A stretch of 64,000 nt of DNA from Pyxidicoccus caerfyrddinensis (GTDB lineage Bacteria > Myxococcota > Myxococcia > Myxococcales > Myxococcaceae): the NCBI RefSeq assembly GCF_010894405.1, contig NZ_JAAIYA010000002.1, forward strand, positions 620,001 to 684,000, in the 5' to 3' direction. Shown in pieces: positions 25,577-34,479 of this stretch. Made by a program: the position numbers and the translations under genes. The notes beneath the pieces were generated by a model. The model saw nothing but the letters and a program-made list of their open reading frames with translations. It made no database searches and was not told the DNA's origin. Position 1 is the first letter of the stretch; every line of letters starts with the position of its first letter.

Positions 25577-25610
25577 CAGAGGCCCGGGGCCATGAGGTCC
25601 CGGGCCTCTG
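25577..25610. terminator. bidirectional terminator between DUF2167 and haloperoxidase genes
   Basis: CAGAGGCCCGGG (25577-25588) and CCCGGGCCTCTG (25599-25610) form a perfect 12-bp stem with a 10-nt loop in the 87-bp gap between two convergent stop codons. A short T-run follows on the plus strand. This is the strongest terminator candidate in the window. Confidence 0.7.
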
Positions 25611-25641
25611 CGCGTTTCACGGCCGCGCTACGCCCCGTGGC

Positions 25642-28605
25642 TCAGGGCGTGGGCGTGTAGAGCTCGCAGGTCCCGTCGGGGGAGCCGTAGCCGTTGCTCC
25701 CGGCGACCAGCACCCGGCCGTCGGCAAGCAGCGTCGCCGTGTGTCCCCTGCGGGTCTCGAACATCGGTGACGTCGTCGTCCAGGTGTTGGTGACCGGGTC
25801 GAACAGCTCGGCGTCGCGGAGCAGCCCGTTCGGCCCCTCCCCTCCCGTGAGCAACACCCGGCCGTCGAGCAGGAGTGTCGCCGTGTGGTAGCCGTTGGTC
25901 GTCCACTGACCCGCGACGAAGGTCCAGCTCCCGCTGTCGGGCGAGTAGAGCCAGGAGTGTCCCGAGCCTCCGCCCACCAACACCCGTCCCTCCAGGTCGT
26001 CGAGGCGCGTCGCCGTATGGAGCATGAGCGGCTCCCCCGGAGGGGTAATCGAGCTCAGGGTGTTCGTCGTGGGGTCGAAGAGGAAGGCCAACGCGGTATT
26101 CGTGTTGCCGCCCACCAACAGCACCTTGCCGTTCTTCAGCAGCGTCGCCGTGTGGTCCGCCTGCGGCTGGCGACCCGCCAGGATGGACCACGCGTTGGTG
26201 GCCGGGTCGTACACCTCCACCTTGCCATACCCGTTGGTGCCATAGCCGCCGACCAGGAGCACCCGCCCATCCTGCAGGAGCGTCGCCGTATGGCCATGGC
26301 GGCCTTCGTCCAGTGAGCCGTTCACGGTCCACGTGCCGGTGGCCGGGTCATACAGCTCCGTCTCGACGGGCTTGACCGTCCCCACCGCGCCTCCCGCGAC
26401 CAGCACCTTGCCGTTCATCAGCCGCGTCGCCGTGTACCAGGTGCGGTAATGCTTCGCGGCGCCGGTGGTGTAGCTCCACTGCCCCGTGGTCGGGTCGTAC
26501 AGCTCCGTCTTGGAGGCACCCCAGGTGGGGCCCATCAACACCTTCCCACTGCCCAGCAGGACGGCGCAGTGGTTCATGCGGCCCTCCTTCAGCGAGCCCG
26601 TCCTCGCCCAGTGGCCGTCCACCTGGATGCGGAGGAAGAGGGGGACGCCGCCCAGGCCGCTTCCGTCGCTGCCGCTGTAGGGCGTGGCCATCAGCGTGTG
26701 CGAGCCGGGCGTCAGGGCGGCCGGGTCCACCGTGTAGGGCGCGCTGTTGTCGTGCCACGTGCCGCCGTCGATGACGGTCCTCACGCTGCCCACGGTGGCC
26801 GGGAAGGTGTTTACCCGGAGCTTCCAGCCCGCGGGCAGCTCGCCCAGCCGGAGCACCATGCCGTTCTTCAGCTCCTCGTAGCCGGGCACCGGCTGGCCGT
26901 TGGCGTCCACGATGCAGAAGCCGGTGACGGAGCTGACGTGGTTGGGCAGCTCGGGCGTGGTGGCGCCAATCGTGAGGACGTTGCCGCCGAAGGTCCGCAC
27001 CTGGAAGCCGGCGAAGTCCTCGTTGTACGTGCGCGCCAGGTCCTGGAGCACGCGCAGCGAGATGAGCTCGCCCAGTCGCACCGCGTGTTCGTGGTCGCTG
27101 CGCCAGTGGACGCCGCCGAACAGCCGCCCGACGCCGACGTTCATGGCCAGCTTGTCCAGCTCGTTCTCAATCGTCAGCGCCGCCCCGGAGTAGGGCACGA
27201 GCGACAGCCCGTCCGCGCTCGGCACCACCGGGTTCTTCACCGGCAGGTCGGTCTTGAAGAATGCCTTGAGCATCGTCACGCCCGCGCCCATGTAGGTGGA
27301 GTGGCCGGAGCCGTACGCGGGATGGACGGGTGAGCCCTCGGGGAAGGCCTGCGCCAGCAGGTACGTGCCTCCCGTGCCGCCGTTGAGCGCCTGGTTGCGG
27401 TCGAACATCTTCTGGAGCACGGGCGAGCCGAGCAGCTCCGCGTTGACGGGGTAGGCGCGCGTCCCGGCCTTCGTGTTGTGGACGCGGCCGCCGAACTCCT
27501 CCGGGCGCTGACGCCGGTGCACCGACCACTTCTGGAACCAGATGCCCTGCAGGGCCAGCTTCATGATGCGGCCGATGAGGTCCTGCCCGTCGGCGTTGCC
27601 GAAGGTCGCGAAGGCGTCCTGCTTCAGATACTGGCGGTAGGGATTGTTCTCGTCGTGGACCGGCGGTGAGGACTTGCCGTCCGTGTCATTGTCGTTCTGC
27701 GAGGCGATGAGGAGCGCGGCGTTGAGGCTCGACTGCAGCGGGAAGTCGTGGTGGACGAACTCGGCGAGGTCGCGCCCGTTGCGGATGTACCGGGGCGTCG
27801 AGTCGTTCGTCTCCGGCTGCGACGGGAGCTGGCCGTTCTGGATGCGCAGCCACTCGGCGAAGGTGGAGACGCGGTCATCCCCGGCCACCCGCGTGCGGAT
27901 GCGCTGGGAGACGGTCTGCGCGCCGTAGGGGACGTCCAGGAGCAGGAACTGTGAGATGAAGGGGCCCACCGTGCTGCCGGGCAGGGTGTCCCGGAAGAGC
28001 GTGGCCGCCGTCACCTGGCCACTGGCCCGAGCGCCCCGGTAGACGCCGAGCTGGTTGAGGCGCTGGAGCGCCTCGGTGATGACCGGAGGCAGCGAGGCCG
28101 CGGTGTAGTCCTGGAAGGCCACGTCGCGGGCCAGCGCCATCCAGTACAGTTCATCCATCTCCCCGGAGACCTCCAGGCTCGCGAAGGCCGGCGCGGGAGC
28201 GATGGCGAGCGACTGCGGGTCCGCGCCCTCGAGCTGATAGGCATACCCCGACTGCGGGTCGACGAGCTTGCGCGTCCCGCCCAGGGTGATGGCCTCGAAG
28301 TCGGCGGGATTGCCGCTCGCGACGGCGGCCAGCAGCTTGTCGTACTCCGCCGTGTCGACGTCCCCGGCGGCGTCGTGCGGCAGCCCCTTGGAGTTGTTGG
28401 CGAAGCGGCTGGGGTAGCGCGCCTCGTCGCCGTTGTCGGGGTGCGCGGGCAGGGGCGTGCCCCGCTGGAAGGTGGCGGCGTCCACGCGGACCTGCAGGGC
28501 GGCGTCCGCGCGGGCGGTGCCGGGCGAGGGGACGGCGCGCGCGTCTTCGGGTGCCTCCCGCGTGTCTGGGTTTTGCAGCGGTGCGGCGGAATCTCGGAAT
28601 GACAT
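25642..28605 (-). CDS. vanadium-dependent haloperoxidase fused to a seven-repeat kelch propeller
   Basis: The 987-residue protein joins two domains. Residues about 1-560 are a PAP2-type vanadium haloperoxidase with a complete vanadate site: Lys359 and Arg367 in KWSVHRRQRPEEF, Ser433-Gly434-His435 (catalytic His) in AYGSGHSTY, and Arg494 and His500 in GRLFGGVHW. The Lys-Arg spacing is that of algal bromoperoxidases. The enzyme oxidises halides with hydrogen peroxide. Residues about 700-987 hold seven kelch-type repeats (HTATLLxDGRVLxxGG), enough for one propeller. No signal peptide is visible from ATG 28605, whose GGAG lies eight bases upstream. Its stop faces the DUF2167 gene across the terminator. 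Substrate and location are unknown. Confidence 0.88.
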   Translation of the reverse strand: MSFRDSAAPLQNPDTREAPEDARAVPSPGTARADAALQVRVDAATFQRGTPLPAHPDNGDEARYPSRFANNSKGLPHDAAGDVDTAEYDKLLAAVASGNPADFEAITLGGTRKLVDPQSGYAYQLEGADPQSLAIAPAPAFASLEVSGEMDELYWMALARDVAFQDYTAASLPPVITEALQRLNQLGVYRGARASGQVTAATLFRDTLPGSTVGPFISQFLLLDVPYGAQTVSQRIRTRVAGDDRVSTFAEWLRIQNGQLPSQPETNDSTPRYIRNGRDLAEFVHHDFPLQSSLNAALLIASQNDNDTDGKSSPPVHDENNPYRQYLKQDAFATFGNADGQDLIGRIMKLALQGIWFQKWSVHRRQRPEEFGGRVHNTKAGTRAYPVNAELLGSPVLQKMFDRNQALNGGTGGTYLLAQAFPEGSPVHPAYGSGHSTYMGAGVTMLKAFFKTDLPVKNPVVPSADGLSLVPYSGAALTIENELDKLAMNVGVGRLFGGVHWRSDHEHAVRLGELISLRVLQDLARTYNEDFAGFQVRTFGGNVLTIGATTPELPNHVSSVTGFCIVDANGQPVPGYEELKNGMVLRLGELPAGWKLRVNTFPATVGSVRTVIDGGTWHDNSAPYTVDPAALTPGSHTLMATPYSGSDGSGLGGVPLFLRIQVDGHWARTGSLKEGRMNHCAVLLGSGKVLMGPTWGASKTELYDPTTGQWSYTTGAAKHYRTWYTATRLMNGKVLVAGGAVGTVKPVETELYDPATGTWTVNGSLDEGRHGHTATLLQDGRVLLVGGYGTNGYGKVEVYDPATNAWSILAGRQPQADHTATLLKNGKVLLVGGNTNTALAFLFDPTTNTLSSITPPGEPLMLHTATRLDDLEGRVLVGGGSGHSWLYSPDSGSWTFVAGQWTTNGYHTATLLLDGRVLLTGGEGPNGLLRDAELFDPVTNTWTTTSPMFETRRGHTATLLADGRVLVAGSNGYGSPDGTCELYTPTP

Positions 28606-28608
28606 GCA

Positions 28609-28706
28609 CGGCTCCGTGTCAGGGTTGCGCGTGCACTCTGTGGGGATGGTCTGACGTCTGATGTATATGTTTGCTGGCCGACTCCGGCTCCGTGTCACGG
28701 AGCCGG
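28609..28706 (-). promoter_or_regulatory. haloperoxidase promoter region with repeated operator-like sites
   Basis: The 13-bp sequence CGGCTCCGTGTCA occurs twice, at 28609-28621 next to the start codon and at 28685-28697. The distal copy is part of a perfect 11-bp palindrome, CCGGCTCCGTG (28684-28694) and CACGGAGCCGG (28696-28706), centred on one base. A TATACA-like -10 lies between them on the minus strand, near 28664. The 193-bp gap between mfd and this gene is otherwise unremarkable. Confidence 0.45.
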
Positions 28707-28798
28707 GCGCGGGTTCCGGGCGGCCTGAGAGGGATTGGGGCCGCCCGGTGCAACCCGTTGCATTGTTTTCGCGGACGAAGCGCCCCTATCAGGCCGCG

Positions 28799-31700
28799 CT
28801 ACGCCTGTGGCAGGGCACAGTGGCCGAGGTCACGCAGGACCTTCTTCGCCTCGGCGATGAGGTCATGTCCGCTGGCGCCCTGGGGCATGCGGACGATGAG
28901 CTTCATGTCCGGGGTGAGCCGGTAGACGCCCTTCGAGCGCTGCACCAGCCCGGCCACCTTCGCGCCGTCCAGCAGCGCGTCCGCGCCCAGCGTCACCACC
29001 AGCCGCCCGGTGCCCACCTCGAGCGCGCGCAGCCGCAAATCCCGCATGTCGATTTTGAGCAGCGTCAGCTCGGACAGCGAGTCCACCTCGTCCGGCGCCT
29101 CGCCGTAGCGGTCCACCAGCTCGGCGCGCAGGTCCGTCACCTCGTCCGGGTGGCTGGCCTGGCTGAAGCGCTTGTAGAAGAGCAGCCGCTGGTGCACGTC
29201 GCTCACGTAGTCGTCCGGGATGAGCGCCGGCATGGGCAGCGTCACGTCCGGCTCCACCTGGGCGCGCGGCGGCTGGCCCTGCATCTCCGCCACCGCCTCC
29301 TCCAGCAGCTGCGCGTACATGTCGAAGCCAATCTCGGCGATGGCGCCCGACTGCTTGTCGCCCAGCAGGTTGCCCGCGCCGCGAATCTCCAAGTCATGCG
29401 AGGCAATGGAGAAGCCCGCGCCCAGCTCGGTGAAGTTCTGGAGCACTTCCAGGCGGCGCTGCGCGTCCTTCGTCACCGCGCGCCGCGACGGCACCAGCAG
29501 GTACGCGTACGCGCGCTCCTTGCTGCGGCCCACGCGCCCGCGGAGCTGGTAGAGCTGCGCCAGGCCGAACTGGTCCGCGCGGTTCACAATCATCGTGTTG
29601 GCGCTCGAGATGTCGATGCCGCTCTCGATGATGGAGGTGCACAGGAGCACGTGGTGCTTGCGCTCGGTGAAGGCCAGCATGACCTGCTCGAGCTGGCCCT
29701 CGCCCATCTGCCCGTGCGCCACGCCGATGCTCAGCTGGGGCACCAGCGTCTTCAACTGCTGCTCGATGGACGGGAGCGACTCCACGCGGTTGTGGACGAA
29801 GAACACCTGACCGCCGCGGCCCACCTCGCGCTCGATGGCCTCCTTGATGACCGCGTCGTCATGCTTCATCACGAAGGTGCGGATGGCGCGGCGGTCCTCC
29901 GGCGGGGTGGCGATGATGCTCATGTCGCGCACGCCCGACATGCTCATGTGCAGCGTGCGGGGGATGGGCGTCGCCGTCAGCGTCAGCACGTCAATCTGGG
30001 AGCGCCACTTCTTGAGCGACTCCTTCTGCTTCACGCCGAAGCGCTGCTCTTCGTCGACAATCATCAGGCCCAGTTCCTTGAAGGCCACGTCGCCGCCCAG
30101 CAGCTTGTGCGTGCCGATGAGGATGTCGACCTTGCCCTCCTTGGCCCGCTTGAGGATTTCCCGCACCTCCGGCGCCTTCTTCATGCCGGAGATGACCTCC
30201 ACCGTGACGGGGTAGTCCTTGAAGCGCTTCTTGAAGGACAGGTAGTGCTGCTGCGCGAGCACCGTGGTGGGTACCAGCACCGCCACCTGCTTGCGGTCCA
30301 GCGCCGCCTTGAAGGCGGCGCGCATGGCCACCTCCGTCTTGCCATAGCCCACGTCGCCGCAGACGAGCCGGTCCATGGGCTGCGGCTTCTGCATGTCCGC
30401 CAGCACGTCCTCAATCGCCTTGGCCTGGTCCGGCGTCTCCTCGAACTCGAAGTCCGCCTCGAACTGGGCGAAGTACCGGTCCGGCGCGCTGAAGGCATGG
30501 CCCGGGTGCGCCTTGCGCGCGGCTGCGATTTGCAGCAGCTCCGCCGCCATCTTGAGCAGCTGCTCCTTGACGCGCTTCTTCGTCTTCTCCCAGCTCGTGG
30601 TGCCCAGCTTGTCCAGCTGCACCTTGTCCGGGTCACCGCCGGAGAACTTCTGGATGAGCCGCATGCGGCCCACCGGCAGGTAGATCTTGTCCCGCCCCGC
30701 GTACTCCAGGACGAGGAAGTCCCCGGGCACGCCGTTCACCTCCATCTTCGTCAGGCCCGCGTAGCGGCCGATGCCGAAGTCGGTGTGGACGATGAGGTCC
30801 CCTTCCTTCAGGTCCCCGAAGCCGGAGGCGAACGCGTCCAGCTTCTTGCTGCGCTTGGGGCGCCTGCGCGCGCGGACGCCGAAGATTTCCTCGTCCGCCA
30901 GCACGGCCAGCCCGCCCGCGCCGTCCACGAAGCCGTGGCTCACCTCGCCGGTGAAGAGGTGCACCCAGATGGACGGCTCGTACAGCTTCGACGCGTCCTC
31001 CAGGGCTTCCGTGTGCAGCTTCACCATGACGTTGCGGTCCAGCAACAGCCGCTTGAGCCGGTCTGCCTGGCTCAGCGTGCCGCACGCCACCGCGCACGCC
31101 ACGCCCATGTCGCGCCAGCGCTGCAGCCGCTCCACCAGCGGGCTGAGCGCGCCCTCCTCGCCGTGGTGCGCCAGAATCGCCTCGCGCAAATCCTGGGTGC
31201 CTCCGAAGTTGAAGAGGACCGGAGGCCGCTCCGTCTGCGCCAGCGACAGGCCGCCGCCCTCCACCACACGGAAGGCGCCCAGCCGCTCCGCCACCGCGTC
31301 GCGCGTGAGGAAGTGCTCGCCGGGCGGGCACACCAGGTCCTGCCGCTCCTCCGCCGCCGTGAAGGAGCGCTCCAGCTCCGACCACAGCTCGTCCACCGCG
31401 CGGTCCACGCCCAGCGGGTCGTCCACGTAGAAGACGGGGGACTCCTTGCTCCACGTGCGCAGGAAGTCGAACACCGTGGACAGGCCGCCCTCGAAGAGGC
31501 CGGGCAACAGCCCCTCCAGGCCGAAGCCGGGCAGCCCCTCGCGCAGCGCCTCCAGCCGCTCTCGCAACTGGATGGTGGGAAGGTTGATGCGGTCCGCCAC
31601 CGCGCGGGCGGCGGCCTCGGCGCGCGGGCGCGTCTCGTCCGTGAGGATGACCTCACGCGCCGGCACCAGCGACACTTCCTTCAGCGAGTCCACCGTGCGC

Positions 31701-32386
31701 TGCGACTGCGGGTCGAAGGCGCGGATGGACTCAATCGTGTCCCCGAAGAACTCCAGGCGCACCGGCTTGTCGTAGAGCGGGCTGAAGACGTCCAGCAGGC
31801 CGCCGCGCACGGAGAACGTCCCCACGTCCTCCACCAGCGGGCTGTTCTGGTAGCCCATGCGCGCCAGCTTCAGCGCCAGCGAGTCGCGGTCGAAGTCCTG
31901 CCCCACCACCACGCGCTCCGACAGCGACGTCATCACCTCCAGCGGCAGCACGCGGCGCGACAGCGCGCGCACCGACAGCACCAGCGCGGGGAAGCGCGTG
32001 CCCTGGCCCAGGTGGAACAGCGCGCCCAGCCGCTCGGTGACGGTGCGCGTGTCGGGGGACAATTCATCGAAAGGCAGCAGCTCGTCCGCGGGCAGCCGCA
32101 GCACGCGCGGCTCCAGCAGGCTGCCATTGCCGCCCAGGAAGAAGGCCAGGTCGGCGGCCAGGGCATCGGCCGCCTCCTCGTCTACAGCCAGGCAGACGAG
32201 CGGCGCCTTCGTCGCCTGGTGAAGGCGGGCGAGCACGTGGCCGCGCGCGGCGCCCTTCAGCCCCTGCGTCCGCACGCGGCGGCCGGGTTGGAGTGCATCC
32301 AGGAGTTGGGCGAGCGGGTCGCCTGCCACCGGAGGCACACGCGCCGCCTCGGCATTGAGCATCTGAGAGAAGGGAGGAGTGTCCAT
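28799..32386 (-). CDS. mfd: transcription-repair coupling factor Mfd
   Basis: The 1,195-residue protein has the full Mfd plan and length. It removes RNA polymerase stalled at DNA damage and recruits UvrA. Visible parts are the UvrB-like N-terminal region (about residues 1-450), a CarD-like polymerase-binding domain (GDLIVHTDFGIGRYAGL, about 530-546), and the RecG-like translocase with Walker A CGDVGYGKTEVAMRA, the DEEQRFG helicase motif and the RGRVGRS motif VI. A C-terminal TRCF domain follows. ATG 32386 is chosen because it matches the usual Mfd N-terminus; upstream sequence has no homology. A promoter and palindrome are recorded separately. Confidence 0.97.
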   Translation of the reverse strand: MDTPPFSQMLNAEAARVPPVAGDPLAQLLDALQPGRRVRTQGLKGAARGHVLARLHQATKAPLVCLAVDEEAADALAADLAFFLGGNGSLLEPRVLRLPADELLPFDELSPDTRTVTERLGALFHLGQGTRFPALVLSVRALSRRVLPLEVMTSLSERVVVGQDFDRDSLALKLARMGYQNSPLVEDVGTFSVRGGLLDVFSPLYDKPVRLEFFGDTIESIRAFDPQSQRTVDSLKEVSLVPAREVILTDETRPRAEAAARAVADRINLPTIQLRERLEALREGLPGFGLEGLLPGLFEGGLSTVFDFLRTWSKESPVFYVDDPLGVDRAVDELWSELERSFTAAEERQDLVCPPGEHFLTRDAVAERLGAFRVVEGGGLSLAQTERPPVLFNFGGTQDLREAILAHHGEEGALSPLVERLQRWRDMGVACAVACGTLSQADRLKRLLLDRNVMVKLHTEALEDASKLYEPSIWVHLFTGEVSHGFVDGAGGLAVLADEEIFGVRARRRPKRSKKLDAFASGFGDLKEGDLIVHTDFGIGRYAGLTKMEVNGVPGDFLVLEYAGRDKIYLPVGRMRLIQKFSGGDPDKVQLDKLGTTSWEKTKKRVKEQLLKMAAELLQIAAARKAHPGHAFSAPDRYFAQFEADFEFEETPDQAKAIEDVLADMQKPQPMDRLVCGDVGYGKTEVAMRAAFKAALDRKQVAVLVPTTVLAQQHYLSFKKRFKDYPVTVEVISGMKKAPEVREILKRAKEGKVDILIGTHKLLGGDVAFKELGLMIVDEEQRFGVKQKESLKKWRSQIDVLTLTATPIPRTLHMSMSGVRDMSIIATPPEDRRAIRTFVMKHDDAVIKEAIEREVGRGGQVFFVHNRVESLPSIEQQLKTLVPQLSIGVAHGQMGEGQLEQVMLAFTERKHHVLLCTSIIESGIDISSANTMIVNRADQFGLAQLYQLRGRVGRSKERAYAYLLVPSRRAVTKDAQRRLEVLQNFTELGAGFSIASHDLEIRGAGNLLGDKQSGAIAEIGFDMYAQLLEEAVAEMQGQPPRAQVEPDVTLPMPALIPDDYVSDVHQRLLFYKRFSQASHPDEVTDLRAELVDRYGEAPDEVDSLSELTLLKIDMRDLRLRALEVGTGRLVVTLGADALLDGAKVAGLVQRSKGVYRLTPDMKLIVRMPQGASGHDLIAEAKKVLRDLGHCALPQA

Positions 32387-32411
32387 GAGTGGACCCCAGA
32401 GGGCCCCGGGG

Positions 32412-32463
32412 TAATTAGGGGCCAGCCTGAACCAAAGCAACGACAGAGCGCGGCGCCTGTCGT
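32412..32463 (-). promoter_or_regulatory. mfd promoter with adjacent inverted repeat
   Basis: On the minus strand TTGCTT (32440-32435), a 17-bp spacer and TAATTA (32417-32412) form a good promoter about 25 bp before the mfd start codon. ACGACAG (32440-32446) and CTGTCGT (32457-32463) are a perfect 7-bp inverted repeat that abuts the -35 box, so it could bind an activator or repressor. The histidine kinase promoter must lie in the same 212-bp gap but I cannot place it. Confidence 0.45.
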
Positions 32464-32598
32464 ATCCGCGGGGGGTACACCGCCCGCCAGGTTCGGTCCG
32501 GCACGCTTCAGCCACCCCGGGGGCCGGTTGGCCGCCCGCCCTCGGGAGGGGCTAGGCTTTCCCTCCAACGGGCATCACTGGGGGGTGCCGTTCCATCC

Positions 32599-34089
32599 AT
32601 GCAATCCGTTCGTGGCAGCAACAAGCGCCCGGTAGGCGTGGCGGAGATATCTCCGTCCGAGGCCGTCGTCGTGCTGCGCAGCGTCCGCTCCGCGGTGGGG
32701 GGCATCCTCGACTTCGAGTGTGTCTCCGCCAATGGCTACGCGGAGCGCTGGCTGGGCCGCGAGGAGCGCCCGCTGGTGCGCCAGCGCCTCCTGGAGGAGG
32801 CCCCGTGGGTGGGCGAGTGCGGCCTGTTCGCCGTGTGCGTCCGCGTGGCGGTGCGCCGCGAGCCCGAGGTGACGCGGCTGTCGCGCCAGTCCCCCGTGGG
32901 CACCGTGTGGCTGCAGGCGCGCGTGTCCCCCTGGGAGGACGGCACCGTCGTCTTCCTGGAGGACCTCACCGAGCGCATGGCCGCGGAAGAGGCGCTGCGC
33001 AGAGACCATGACCTGCTGCACGCCGTCATCGAGAGCGCCACCGACGCCGTCTACGTGAAGGACCTGGACGGGCGCTACGTGCTCCTCAACCCCGCCACCG
33101 CGAGCGCCTTCAACCGCGAGCCGCATGAAATCCTCGGGCGCTCGGACGCGGAGCTGCTGGGGCCGGACGCCGCCGTGGCCACGCTGGCGCATGACCGCGC
33201 GGTGGCCGAGTCCGGGCAGACGGCCACCTACGAGGACTCCGAGGGCGGCCCCGGCACGGACTGCATCTGGCAGACGACGAAGGGCGTGCTGCGCCGCGGG
33301 GACGGCACCATCTACGCCCTCTTCGGCATCAGCCGGGACGTCACCGCCAGGCACCGCGTGGAGCAGGAGCGCCAGGAGGAGGCGCGCTTCCAGGAGCGCT
33401 TCATCGGCGTGCTGGGGCACGATTTGGGCAACCCGCTGGCCGCGGTGCGCCTGTCCTCGGCGGCCCTGCTCGCGCGGGACACGCTGACGCCGGACGTGCG
33501 CCGCGTGGTGGAGCGCATCGACGGGAGCGCCGGGCGCATGGCCCGGCTGGTGAAACAGCTCTTGGACTTCACCCGCGCGCGCATGGCCGGCGGCATTCCG
33601 CTGCGCCCGCGCGAGGTGTCCCTGGAAGAGGTGTGCCGCCGCATCATCTCCGAGCTGGAGCCCGCCCACCCGCAGCGCGGCGTCTGCCTGGAGGTGCAGG
33701 GCGACTCGCAGGGCATCTGGGACGAGGAGCGGCTGGGGCAGGTGCTGTCCAACCTCGTCGGCAACGCGCTCCAGCACAGCCCGGAGGGGACGCAGGTGCG
33801 GGTGCGGCTGGCCGCCGCGGACGCGCACTTCCAGCGGCTGGAGGTGCACAACGGGGGGCCGCCGATTCCGGACTCACTGCGCCCGCGCCTCTTCGCGCCC
33901 TTCCACCGCGCGGCGCCCGAGCCGGGCCAGCCCAAGCCCCAGCACCACGGGCTGGGCCTGGGGCTCTACATCGTGTCTCAAATCGTCACCGCCCACGGAG
34001 GCTGGGTGGACGTGGCGTCGTCGTCGGACGCCGGCACCTGCTTCTCGGTGACGCTGCCCCGCGTCGCCCGGCCTCCAGGCCCGCGCTAG
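32599..34089 (+). CDS. soluble PAS-domain sensor histidine kinase
   Basis: The 496-residue protein has no membrane segment or signal peptide. Two PAS-like sensory domains come first (about residues 20-130 and 140-250, the second containing DAVYVKDLDGRYVLLNPAT), then a histidine kinase core with phospho-acceptor His274 in VLGHDLGNPLA, N box with Asn385 and Asn389 (SNLVGNALQHS) and G2 box HGLGLGLYIV. The first G box is the atypical VHNGGPPIP rather than DxGxG, so ATP binding should be checked. No response regulator gene is adjacent, so it is an orphan kinase. Its stop codon overlaps that of the next gene by 4 bp. Confidence 0.92.
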   Translation: MQSVRGSNKRPVGVAEISPSEAVVVLRSVRSAVGGILDFECVSANGYAERWLGREERPLVRQRLLEEAPWVGECGLFAVCVRVAVRREPEVTRLSRQSPVGTVWLQARVSPWEDGTVVFLEDLTERMAAEEALRRDHDLLHAVIESATDAVYVKDLDGRYVLLNPATASAFNREPHEILGRSDAELLGPDAAVATLAHDRAVAESGQTATYEDSEGGPGTDCIWQTTKGVLRRGDGTIYALFGISRDVTARHRVEQERQEEARFQERFIGVLGHDLGNPLAAVRLSSAALLARDTLTPDVRRVVERIDGSAGRMARLVKQLLDFTRARMAGGIPLRPREVSLEEVCRRIISELEPAHPQRGVCLEVQGDSQGIWDEERLGQVLSNLVGNALQHSPEGTQVRVRLAAADAHFQRLEVHNGGPPIPDSLRPRLFAPFHRAAPEPGQPKPQHHGLGLGLYIVSQIVTAHGGWVDVASSSDAGTCFSVTLPRVARPPGPR

Positions 34090-34421
34090 CGGGAGCCGAA
34101 CTTCAGGCCCGCGCGGACGCGGAGCACGTCTTCCAGTCCGCCCGGGTCCACCATCTCCAGGGCGGCGCGCTGGGACAGGCCGGAGTAGCGGGCGCGGTAC
34201 TCCTCCTCGTCCTCCTCGTCGTCGTCCTTGCCGCCCTTCTTGTCGTCATCCCCGCCGCCCTTGCCCCCGCCCTTGCCGTCGCCCTTGTGCAGCACGGACA
34301 GCGGCTCGGGCCGGGACAGCCCCTGCTCGATGCGCACGGAGGACAGCGCGTCCGCGCGCAGCGAGGTGAAGAGGCTGGCCATGGATGCGCAGAACACGAG
34401 GGCAACGGTGAGGTTCTTCAT
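34086..34421 (-). CDS. small exported protein with Gly/Asp/Lys-rich low-complexity region
   Basis: The 111-residue protein starts with a signal-peptide-like segment (MKNLTVALVFCASMASLFT). Its middle is low complexity: alternating Lys, Gly and Asp followed by a run of Asp and Glu (about residues 50-75), which could bind calcium or other cations. The end is an ordinary charged tail. ATG 34421 follows GGAG by six bases. No family is recognised. It lies 58 bp downstream of the cytochrome gene on the same strand and may be the last gene of the pilus operon. Confidence 0.55.
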   Translation of the reverse strand: MKNLTVALVFCASMASLFTSLRADALSSVRIEQGLSRPEPLSVLHKGDGKGGGKGGGDDDKKGGKDDDEEDEEEYRARYSGLSQRAALEMVDPGGLEDVLRVRAGLKFGSR

Positions 34422-34479
34422 GGGCGGCTCCAATTCTCACCTCCCATGACGCGCGGCCTCACGGGGAAATTCAAGCCAG

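Noticed and set aside
28684-28706. 11-bp palindrome as terminator of mfd
   Set aside because: It lies about 90 bp from the stop, has a one-base centre, no U-tract, and shares its sequence with a site at the next gene's start, so an operator is more likely.
28661-32635. Long plus-strand open frame opposite mfd
   Set aside because: It covers the whole Mfd gene antisense and has shadow-like composition (Arg, His, Leu, Val). Mfd is certain.
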